From Artocarpus heterophyllus (taxonomy: Eukaryota; Streptophyta; Magnoliopsida; Rosales; Moraceae): a stretch of 64,000 nucleotides of DNA. The notes beneath the pieces were generated by a model. It saw only the letters and a program-made list of their open reading frames with translations, had not been told where the DNA came from and ran no database searches. Position 1 is the first letter of the stretch. The number at the start of each line of letters is the position of its first letter. Location: NCBI GenBank assembly GCA_025403435.1, contig CM046344.1:17887699-17951698 (forward strand), read 5' to 3'. Of this stretch, positions 25,501-36,400 are shown one piece after another. The translations under genes were made by a program, and so were the position numbers.

Positions 25501-26476
25501 GACCAAGGATCCATCGCCCATCCGAAGCGTTAAGTCTTCACGAAGTAGACTTCTCGTTTCTTTGAATCCCTGCAGAGAAACACAAACATGATTAGTTGCA
25601 CCGAATCTATGACCCAATGTCACTGGATTCCTCAACCAAACAAGTTTCTAAATATAGAAGATCACACCTACCTCCCTTGGAAAGGAAGTCCTTGCAATGC
25701 TTCTTTATGCCCGACCTTACCACAAAGAAGCACTTAAGCTTCTTTGGGTTCTTCTTCTTCTTCTTCTTGCTCTTGGTAGCAAGGAATAGAAGACTTCCCT
25801 CTTGGCCCGTTGCTTCTTTCCATTCCCAGAGTTAGGATTGGAACCAGAAGCAGCTACCATATTGGCCTCACCCAGCAGGAGACTCCCTGATCAGCAGTTC
25901 AAACTCCTGTAACTGTTTCATCAGTTCTGTCAAGGTCATATCCCGTCTATTGCTTAATTAAAAGTAGCTCTAAACGGAATAAATTCCTTAGACAGAGTCT
26001 CAAAGACCATAGTCATCTGAGTTTCAGCATCGATGTCGGCTCCATTGGTTTGAGCCTCAGCGAGGTAACCCATGACCAACATCATGTGCTCCTTTACAGA
26101 TGTCCCCGGTCTCTGTCTACAGTTTAAGAGTTTCCGAAGCGCCCCTTGCCGCTTTGTTATGGCCTGGCCTCCAAACATGTCCTCAAGATTATCCAAGATC
26201 TGCTTCGCAGTCTCATAATCCTGATGTTGAGCCTGCAGCACGTTTCATGCTAGCCATAACATAGCAGCGGGCCTGATCATTAGCATCTTTCCAGCGTCGT
26301 ACGCTTGGAATTGCTCATTACTTGAGTCTCCCGTAGGCTCGGGAGGACAAGGAGTTGTCAGTACATATTTCAGTTTCTCAAAGGAGGACGATGTCCAGGT
26401 TCCGTTTCCAATCATTATAGTTCTCACCGGTTAATTGGTTTTTGTCAAGTATCGATGATAAAGCGTTTTTAGACAT
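22567..26476 (-). pseudogene. Element B gag-pol polyprotein (multiple frameshifts)
   Basis: It starts at [10 protein letters not shown] (26476) and ends at the stop at 22567. The domains are those of element C: gag, CCHC knuckle region, protease (IDSGATNH, here disrupted), integrase ([10 protein letters not shown]), RT with YVDD and RNase H (YCDNSAAV). The frame breaks at least nine times. Examples are a 1-base loss near 25091, about 12 bases lost near 24705 and a 1-base loss near 26301. At the codon where C has an amber stop, B still has TGG (near 26298). Amino-acid substitutions relative to C are few, so breaks far outnumber missense changes. Confidence 0.88.
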
Positions 26477-28072
26477 TTTCAATCTACAATAAAGAATCAT
26501 ATACCAAACATAAGCAAACATATAATAATTTAGTAAGATAACACAATCATGTAAAATCATACAAATGTGTTTATGTGTCAAAACCTTGAAAATATCACAA
26601 CCTTACAACGATAATTCCCAACTCAGAATTCAACAAGCTCCTAGGGGAGTCATGCCAAATTCAATCAGGAACACGGATCCCCTCCTGATTAATATATGCC
26701 ATCCAGGACCCGTATGATCCAGCATATACTAATAATCGTTTCTTTGGCCATTAATTTTATTAACAGAGCTCCTAGGGGAGGTTAATAATAAAATTAACGT
26801 GAGTGTATAACCACCGTTTCAATATTTTATCCATGATTTATAATCACCACCTAGGGGTGTGCAACCATAAATCATACTAAAATACCTTATCCTTTCAGAG
26901 ATCCAATCTGGTACATGATAGAAATCCCTTCCTAGGGGTTGGGACCACATGTTCTTCCTATGGACCAACGATGGAGGCCTTAGGTTCTCTCTTCGAAAAC
27001 CTTCTCCCACTCAATCTTTTGAAGTCAAGGTTTTATTTTAAAATTATGCATGAACAATTTTAATATGAGCGGCACTCCCTATTCTATATGACATGTTATC
27101 AATATACATGGTAAATCATATATTGCAACAAGCACAAAAGCTACAAGCAAATAATAATAACCGTAATATTATGGTTCCACCCTAGAGAATAGAAAACTAA
27201 GATTACAAGAGAATAATCGAGACATTTATCGATTCTTCATCCTTGAATCCTCAAGCTGTATCCTTCTTCATGTAATATCCATCTTCAAGTCTCAATCCCG
27301 TATGAATCGAACACTTCATATTTCCGGTCATATCCAAATTTAATGTTTCTCAGAATCGTCCCAAAAATAAAATTAAAACACTGCAAAAATTGCACCTTTT
27401 CTGGAACTTCAGCTCTCGGTCGGCAGGCCGATCTGGGTGATCGGCTGCCGTCATGTCATGGTGTCGTCGGCCTGCCGAACATGAAGGTTCGGCCTGCCGG
27501 CAGAGCACCAAAATTTCTGCCCCACTGTCGGCCTGCCGGACCACACGTCCGGCCTATCTGTGACCTTCGGCCTGCCGAACTGTGAGGTCCGGCATGCCGA
27601 CCGAGCAGAAAACCCTCATCCAGAAAATACAATTTTAATGCAATTCATCAATTTTATTTTCAACAATTCAAAAACATAAAATTAGAGACTCAAAATACCT
27701 GGAGCGCCATCATCTTTCTAGATCCGTCTTCTCCGAATAATTATTTAATTACAAAATTCTTACAAATTAAAATTAAATAATTCCTAGACGGAGATGATAG
27801 TCCGCCATCTAATTACATGAAAAACCTAGATACACATTCTAACCTCTAAGGAACCATAACCGGTATTAATTAATTAATAATAATTAAACAACAATTTAAT
27901 CAACCATAATTAATTAATAAACATTCACCACATAATCCATGACAACATATATATTTATAGAAACCTAGAGTGCCATCTCTCTATAAAATTCAATTCAAGC
28001 ATAGGAGAGATTAAGATCACAAAATTTATGCATATAACATGATCACAAACTTGCAAATTTATGTAAAAACCT
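26477..28072 (-). other. Element B leader (untranslated, about 1.6 kb)
   Basis: It lies between the primer site and gag. It holds four CCTAGGGG motifs starting at 26640, 26771, 26850 and 26931, and a GC-rich TTCGGC/GCCGAA array at about 27415-27602. No credible ORF. Long leaders of this kind are known in BARE/Angela-type Copia elements. Confidence 0.7.
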
Positions 28073-28085
28073 GGCTCTGATACCA
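28073..28085 (-). other. Element B primer-binding site (initiator tRNA-Met)
   Basis: The minus strand reads TGGTATCAGAGCC, separated by two bases from the LTR tip at 28088. Confidence 0.85.
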
Positions 28086-28087
28086 AT

Positions 28088-29143
28088 TGTTGGAAAAAAG
28101 TGCGCAGCGAATTTAAAAATTTTCATCAGAGTATTTTTCAAAACACAAGTTTGACATGCTATATGTATAAATTAAACATATCTACTAACCTCGTGTATTG
28201 AAGAACCTCCGCAACTTGTGATGAGAAGTAACGTTCTAGAAGAGCCTCAACCAACTGGTCTTACCATCAGAAATACTTGTCTTACCTTTCTGATATCATA
28301 GTGTATCGTATCCCCATATGATAATCCATAATCAGCTTAAGGATAAGTTCTGTCTTACCTTCTTGATATTTTATCTTACGTTCCATTATCACCATCAGAA
28401 AATTACTATCCAAAGATAGTATACCATTCAGATACACCTATGTATCCAAATGGTTGAGCGCTCCAGTTTTCAAATTACATGACAACGCTATAAGAGGATG
28501 TCATTACTCCTAAAGAGGAGCTATGGATTTCATATCTATGAATAACAAGTTTATGCCATCAAGAGTTATGCCTCAACGTATCGGCATGCATACCACTATT
28601 AAGATGTGGGAGTCACCTTTGGCACATCAAAAGACACAAGTCTAGACAACGAGCCACTATTTATCTCAGGATTAAGATACAATACAAATGATTGTCTAAA
28701 GTGAATCGACTTGCCAAGATAGAATTATTAATCCAAATCAATTCACTTTATGTCCGATCCAACACATCGTCACCTATGATAACGCGCCAATGTTTCATTC
28801 ACGGATTCCAACTCCGATGGTCAAGACAAACCATCTCCCAAAAGGATATAGACAACATAACAATCTTACATGAATAAAGCCCCAAACTTTATTCCCTCGA
28901 TTACAGATCATGTATTTTAGATCGTCATCTTAAGAATCGTGTCTTCCGCATAATCAGTCCATCATATGCCCAATTCTTAAAGATTTAGACTGACAGTCTC
29001 AGACTATGTTTGCTTATCATACATTCAACATATATGAACGTAAAGAGGACAAGACATGGTATAAATGAATAAATTCTTTATTGATATAAAAATGTCTCCA
29101 AAAACATATACATTTTTACTCCTTAGGACATACATGTCTAACA
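28088..29143 (-). repeat. Element B 5' LTR with a large internal deletion
   Basis: 1056 bases against 1988 in the partner LTR. Sequence equivalent to about 20746-21695 is missing after CCAACTGGTCTT (28262). About 30 bases of filler replace it. Many single-base indels occur in the remainder. The deletion removes the GGCAGGCC array. Confidence 0.85.
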
Positions 29144-29147
29144 TTAA

Positions 29148-29779
29148 ATAGCATTAATTGGATTTTCTTTTTTCACCTACCCACCAAATAAACTTACAAT
29201 TTTCTTTGCAAACGTTTTTCTTTTTTAGTTTATATATTAAATGATAGTTTTTCTTAACATAATTTTTTCCTTTTTATCAAACCAAACTTTGGATTCTAGG
29301 AAACAATAATTGGTAGTGAATTGTAAGAGTTTATATATGAATTGAATAAATTGTATTTCCTTTACTTAAACACAAAAAAGGAAACATAATTTTTTTATAC
29401 TGTGTTCTTCACATCAAATCAAAGAGTTGTTCTTTTTACTGGAGCACACGATTTGTAGTTATTTATGTATCAAAACAATTTGAAAATAAGAATATTGAAA
29501 AAACAAATAAACCACATGTATATATTTTTTACGAGAGACTCCATCTTTATTCTTTTGAAAAAAATAATAGTAGGAAGGAATATACATTTTTTAAGATAGA
29601 GTGTGTAATGAATCTTTATTTAAAACACTTTTGTCCTTAATAGCGCATTTACTAAATCGTAAAGGAATACAATTAGAGAGATAATAGGATCAGAAAGAAA
29701 AGCAAAGTGATAGGAATAAGGATTCTTGATTCCCTTTCAAGTGTTTACTTGACTATTACATGGTGTAAAGGGAAACAAA
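29148..29779. other. AT-rich intergenic DNA
   Basis: Nothing recognised apart from homopolymer runs. Confidence 0.4.
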
Positions 29780-29937
29780 GGCTCTGTTTGGTATCATTTT
29801 AGGAGTTTTTGGAAATGTTTTTGCACGCTTTTTTGAGTCAAAAATTTCAAAAATACTCTCAACACAATTCCCTAAAAATTCTCATTTTTCAAAATAAAAC
29901 CATCTTCACCTATTTGAAAACACTACCAAACAGACCC
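29780..29937. mobile_element. MITE, family 1 (copy 1)
   Basis: 158 bases. The termini GGCTCTGTTTGGTA and TACCAAACAGACCC are inverted repeats. The body (TTTTTGGAAATGTTTTTGCA, then CACTCTC-like and TTCTCATTTTTCAAAATAAAA) is shared with the copy at 46403-46560. The ends resemble hAT-type MITEs. I could not confirm an 8-base target duplication. Confidence 0.7.
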
Positions 29938-29986
29938 AAGTCATTCCCTTTCTACTGTTTACTAATATTATGAATACTAATATTAC

Positions 29987-32732
29987 TATAACATCCTTAT
30001 GTGGGGGTTAGCAGTATTGACTAAACAAAAATAAACTTAAATTCAATATTATTTAAATCAATTAAATAATGCCCAGGGTCTTTAAACAAAAAATAAAAAT
30101 AAACGTTTCAATACAACCACAGTTTTTAGTGTAGCATGAAATTATAAAAACAGTCAATCATCACCATAGTGCAATTCCTAAATAACGTAACATAGTCATC
30201 GTAAAAAAAAATACAAATCTTACATGTTTAGACAAGTTACAAATAAACAAGATTTTCTAATACGAAAACAGCAGTGTTGTTGTTGCATATTCCTCGTCAG
30301 ATAAGTGCACTGAGTTCTACTGAGAGATGTAAATATGATAGGGATGAGCATCGACATGCCCAATAGGAAAATACCATTACTCGCCGTAAGGTTTTATTAT
30401 TACCACATTAAAAACTGCATAATTAGTTAATTTACATTATATTCAGATTATGAGGTTTATTATGATCATAATTCGTGGATACCATAGTTAGTCATTACCA
30501 AGTTTCACACTTATACATATATATAAATATTACAATTCATCATTAATCCTAGGTATCCACATTAAAAAGTATCACTCAACTATCGAAACCCAAATGGGCG
30601 CGCTTAGCCACCTTCCAAACATCCAAGGGTGTTCCGGTAAGGGGACATTAAGCCTTGAGTCCTCACCAAGTTGATTCCTATACAGTGTGTTCTGGGACTT
30701 TCGACCCAAGGGAGCGTCATCACCTCCCCTATTTTACCTTTAGGGTATTCGTGCCCAAGGACGTGACCGCCGCCCTCTTCACGTCTCACCATTCCTTTAT
30801 ATTAAATCGTTATTATAGAGTCAGTTTCCTAATATGTTTCTTAATTTACAAACATGTGTCAAATTATTATATTCCATCGCTGTACAATACAGACGAGTTC
30901 TACATTATCATATTTTAGATATAATCATATACATCAAAAACATCGTTATACATGTCTGCAACATAAAACAACCAAATTTAATTTACCAAAACCTTACAAA
31001 AGATGAGTAATAGAATTCCTACCTTTCAAGCTTATCAACAATTTTAATCTTAGAATTAATTAACGTTAGCTCCATACACCCTTGATCCTAAGCGTACATA
31101 AGGACAATTAAAACTAAAGCACAACATATAATCACATCCATAAATGAATTATGTGTAAACCATCTCACTAGTGTGCCATTAAAGTTTTATGCAATTCTCT
31201 TTTAAATACCAAAGTAAACAATTTTTGTCTTAAACACAATATAAAATACATACAAGTAATCTATATGTTTTAGTCTCTAATAAGATTCATAAATCACTTA
31301 GGATAGTATTAGAAAGGTTGCAGACATTAAGGGATTAGAAAGTGAACAAAGTTGGGTTCTTGGTTAGGTTAGCATTTGGTATATCATGGTAAACTGGCTA
31401 TATACTTTTACAAAAAGCAGGTTCACTTTCTACAATTAGCACATGAGTTAACAGGTGGTTTACTTAAGGTAGACGGGTGGTACATGCCACTGGAGGTTTA
31501 TTAGTTTCCAATCGAAATTAAAAAATTCATAGAAAATAAAATACAACTCTGATTTAGGCTCATGATAACTCGTTGGAAAGCTTCAGATGTCTACTTTTTA
31601 AATGTAAACCAATTTATAAAATTCATTTTCATGTAATCCCATAATTTTAAGAAAGAGCCACTGCCCAAAGAGGTATTACAAGTTCATGAATGTCAAGTTT
31701 TTCTTTAACCGAAAGCATATTATCCTTGTTCAAAATCTAAAAACTATTCCAAAATATGTAGCATGCATTATATAATCACAATAAATATATTCTCATGAGT
31801 TTTATATCAAAATCATCATCAAACCATATTTGTAGCCTTTCTTGCAAATAATGATTAAAACAGCTTAAGTTTGCTCTTCAAGCTCAAAACATTAAAATAT
31901 CAATCTTAAAGTTATGGAAATCGGTTTTAAGCATTCCTAGCATGTTTGTAATATTGTTATCAAACCAAAACAAAGGTTGGTTGTCGGTTTCAACTCAAGA
32001 CTCAAATTTTTGTTCATAAATGCTCAAAGATGCATGTTAACATAACTAGAAATTTACATGAATTTGTAACACGAAAATTATGCATTAAACATGGAGAAAA
32101 CACATACTAAAAACCAAGTTTGAATTAAAGAAAACCTATCTCAAAACTCCTTTGAAAAGCACCAAAGTTTGGGTTAAAATAAAGCTTGAATTGACTCTAA
32201 AACGGCTTCAAACATGGCTGGGAATTATAGCTGCCTTGGCTGCAAAGAGAGCTTTAGTTCTGTGTCTTAGTTAAAAATTGAAGTGAGAAAGGGAGAGAAT
32301 GAGAAACTAGAGAAGAAGGTGGTGATGGTTGAATAAAAAAGATATCAAAATAATTGAGAAGAAGGGGGAGATAAAGTAGGTTCACGGGGAAAATTCTAAG
32401 AAGAAAACAAAGAGCATTAAAAAAAAATCATCATGTCTCCTAGTAGTTGGGGTGAATTGATTTCATGTCTCCTTCGAAGACTTTTAGCAAAATGAGAAGA
32501 ATGCTACATAATTGAGCATTAATTTAGGGGATAAGGTTGGTAGAAGTGAGTGATAAATAGGTTTTGATTGTCTCCTACGGAGACTTTGTAAGAAAATATT
32601 AAAATGGCATTTTTTTAAACAATTAAAATAACAAAGACAAACTTGATAATTTTAAATACTACAAAATTTTAAATTATCATTTATTCATTAAATTTGATAA
32701 AAATCATACTCGTTAAAATAACGGGTGTTACA
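29987..32732 (-). repeat. Non-coding LTR-like element (solo LTR or non-autonomous)
   Basis: 2746 bases flanked by perfect 5-base copies of ATTAC (29982-29986 and 32733-32737). The termini are inverted: TATAACATCC at the left, and TGTAACACCC when the right end is read on the minus strand. This resembles LTRs with TGTAACACCC...GGGTGTTACA ends, with one TG decayed to TA. The body has a GC-richer core (30590-30790) and a purine-rich block at 32280-32370, but no coding sequence. A 5-base duplication favours an LTR retroelement over a DNA transposon. Confidence 0.75.
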
Positions 32733-32737
32733 ATTAC

Positions 32738-33415
32738 CAATGTAATCACTAAAAATGTTCTTTTTTACCTAATTAAATAAGCATTGACTATATAGTAATT
32801 CGTTAAGGGAGGATAAGTAAATTTAGGATTCATTTCCTTTAACAAGAAATCAATATTAATATAGTGTTTGAGAGAATAATTTAAACCATTAGTTTAGGTT
32901 TGAGACTGTAGCACGTAAGAGCTTTATGCTATAACTTTTTACTATAACATGTGAGAACTTTAGACAACTCACAGTTTAAACCATTGGTTCAAACTACTCT
33001 TCTAAACTCAGCATAAGAAGATGCAATGATTGACATTTCATTTTCTCATCCTCTATATTGTGTAGGCCTACAAACATATTATTAGATGAGAAAGGAAATG
33101 GCTCGGTCAGTTTTTCTTCCCCCTTCATGCAAAATAAACATATCCTTAAAGTAATTTTATAAATAAGTAATATACTAATAAATACGTTTTATTAAATAGA
33201 GTTGTGAAAGAACTAAAATAAAAGCTGTCCATACATGCACCAATTTTGAAATTGTGCTTTACATGCGTTCTAAATCAAGCGAATTGTAACATTGGTGACC
33301 TATAACACACAGATCTCTTTCTTTCTTTCTTCTTTTTTTTTTTTTTTTGGTTTTTTTTTTAAGTTCCCGCCACTCGGTGAGGCTGTAGAGTCACGCAAGC
33401 TTTCTGAACTCGTCA
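32738..33415 (+). promoter_or_regulatory. Upstream region of the SIEL-like gene
   Basis: A MITE-like stretch (about 32870-33020) contains AACATGTGAGAACTTTA, similar to the repeat at 44.5 kb. Close to the gene is a long pyrimidine tract (33315-33360) and TTCCCGCC at 33364-33371. The latter fits the E2F consensus TTSSCGSS, about 45 bases before the ATG. The position suits a 5' UTR or core promoter of a growth-linked gene; this is inference only. Confidence 0.4.
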
Positions 33416-36400
33416 ATGGAGGAGGAGCGGACAGAAAACTTCCCATTGAATTTCAGTGAAGAACGTCTCTCTATCCAATCCCTAATTCGAATTAGAGCCC
33501 TGATCGTCAACCCCTCAACCCCGGACTCCACAATCTCTACTCTCTTCGAAACCCTAACTCGCTCTCTCGAACCCAATCGCGGCCCAGTCCTACTTCACCA
33601 CACGCTCAAACTCCTCTCCGACCTCTCCTCTCATCGTAACGCCTTCTCCCGCCTCGTTCTCGACTCGCTGCGCCGTCACCAGCTCCTCTCCCCTGCGTCG
33701 CCTCGACTGGCCGCCGAGTCTCTAGACGTCGTCGTTTCGATCGCCGAGCGCGACCCTGCATTGCCTCCGTCGGCGGACGAGCTTGGAGGCGGCGTTTTCG
33801 CCTCGCTGTGCTTCCGCTCCCCCGTGTCCGCACGGCTATGGCTTCTCAGGAACGCCGAGAGGTGTCGCCTGAGTCCGTATCTGGAATTCACTGTTTTTCT
33901 AGGGTTTACGAAGGATCCTTATCCTTGCGTGAGGAGAGTTGCTTTGGACGGACTCGTTCGTCTGAGCAACACTGGCGTGATCGACGACGAGGAAATGATC
34001 CGCGGGTGCTATTGCCGTGCCGTTGCGCTTCTTCGAGACACGGAAGATAGTGTAAGATCGGCTGCAGTTCGGGCGGTAAGCGCTGATTTTTGTCATTCTC
34101 CGTTTGTTTCCGTTGCTATATTTTTTTTAATGTGCATTTTCTTACTGCTAAAGATGTGAAATATTGATAATGCCTGGTACTTTCAATCAATGTTATGGAG
34201 TATCAAAGGTTATTGATATTCGATGTGCATATAGGGAGAAAACAGACATTATATTTGGGAATATTGTCGGGAAATGTTGTTATTTTCCTCATTGATGAAT
34301 GTTGGTAACACACAGTTCTTTTCTTTTTTTATTAGGATAGTGGGATATTTCACGGATAGTTGGAAAATTGTTCACAACTTTGTCCATGACATGTCCACAT
34401 GCAAGAACTTTTTTGTTTTGACAATTTTTTGTAATTGCTTCCAATTTTTTGAACATGGACGTTTATACGTTTTTATCTTTGTTTCTATTAAATTATTTAT
34501 CATTTTATCGTTGCATATTTGCTTATTTGCATGTCCCTGCATGACTAATAGGAATTCCTAACGCTTGTAACTCTTGACTTGTACGGTTTCCCTTTCGTCC
34601 TTGTGAGGCTAATTGTAACTATGTAATATAGGATGGTTGTTTCCCAGTTCCAACTTTGTTTTCTCCTAATTATGTTTTTGCACCTTTTGTATCAAGGTCT
34701 GTGCGTGGGGTCTACTGCTTGCAGCATTCAACCCAGAGGCGAAATCTCAATGTTCTGACGAAGTATTTGTCATGGTATTTTCTAAAGAACGTATCAATTT
34801 TTATTTATATGCTTCTGGCATTCAAATGCTTGTATTATTAGGTCAATTGTGATAGTAGTGTTCACCTACATGATTTTTGGAGAGCCCCCTAAATGATGCT
34901 TGATTGAGAGGGTTGCTGTGTGGTAGTGAGATCATGCATTTTAGATTTTGATCTACTGGTCTTTTATAATTTTCCGTGTTTGAAAAAAAAAAAAATAAAT
35001 AACAAGAATAAGAAAACCAAGCATTTTTTGGAAGGGCTTTCCTGCTAATATCTTCAAACTTTCTGTTTGTAGTTTTCTTATCGACTGATGCACTTTCCAA
35101 TGTTATTGTGTAATTGAAATACATGTTTCAATTTTTTTTCCTATTTATGTTGAAGAACAAAAAATATTTCTTTTGATTATAAGGTTTTATTATGAAATTA
35201 GCTCCATTGCCCATAACAATGGGTGGAGACACAGGGTATTAACAGTCCAGGTAGTCATATTAATCCTATAGGCATAAAATAATTGTATTATTTTTTGCAT
35301 ATAACTAGGGAGCTGCATTATTTTTTCTTTTTTACATGCACGAGTTATATGTTTGGACATTTTCTTCCCATTGGTCTCTTTGAATGTGAGCTGGAAATCT
35401 TACGCTCTTTGTAGGATTTGTAACCTGATGCTTGTTATTTGTTATGCTTGTAGCTCTGTTCGATGGCAAGAGACATGAGTATGGATGTCAGGGTTGAAGC
35501 TTTTATTGGCCTTGGGAAAGTAGGAATGGTATCTGAGGATATTCTTTTGCAAACTCTGTCAAAGAAAGTTCTTGGGATTAATAAAGAAAAGACATCGCTC
35601 GGTCAGTGCTGTGGGGAACATTTTGAAATATTAATTTCAAGCGCTGCTGGAGCTTTAGTCCATGGACTTGAGGATGAATTCTTTGAGGTAACGTTTTCTT
35701 GAGTCTTTTTTCATGTGAATTTTATGATTTTCTGGATTATGTACATATGAATATGAGATGGTGGCATCTATCTCATTCGTGTTAGCGAGGCCTCATATCC
35801 AACCTTCTACACCCTTGCTAATATCTTCCTGCAATGGTGGTAAAGTTGACAATTTTCTCCTCAATGCACTTTCAAACAGTGATCAGGTTGGGAAGACTTG
35901 AATTTGTGGTCCACATACTAGTCTTTACTGCCTTAGTTGTGTACTTGGTCTGTAGAAAAACGTTATATAATTTTTGAATTGTTTGCCCTATCTATATTGT
36001 GGCGCATGAATGGCATTCTCGTTTAAGCCTTTGATTTTATATAATCATTACAATTAGAGGAAATGTACCCTATGTATGCTTTCTATTTTGACACTTAAGA
36101 ATGAATCTGAAGGTGCGAAAGTCTGCCTGTCACTCGTTGTCTCCACTCACTGTCCTCTCAGTTCATTTTGCCGTCGAAGCCTTAGACTTACTTATGGCTA
36201 TGTTGAATGACGATTCATTGGCTGTGCGATTACAAGCTTTGGAAACTTTGCATCATATGGCAGTCTATGATCATCTGGAATTGCAAGAGAAGCACATGCA
36301 CATGGTATGACATTATCATAGAATTTCTGACTGATTTTCCAGTAATACAATTTGTTTCCTATTTCACCACTTATGTTATTAGTAGGATTACTTAATGTTT

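Larger units (their letters stand above)
20565..29143 (-). mobile_element. Element B: Ty1/Copia retrotransposon, same family as C, frame-broken
   Basis: 8.6 kb, bounded by TGTTGG (20565) and CTAACA (29143). TTAA occurs on both outer sides (20561-20564 and 29144-29147); a 5-base duplication would need one mismatch. Order on the minus strand is LTR, tRNA-Met site (28073-28085), long leader, gag-pol and LTR. The internal sequence matches element C almost base for base. However, it carries many one-base and short indels, and the right LTR has lost about 950 bases. Confidence 0.9.
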
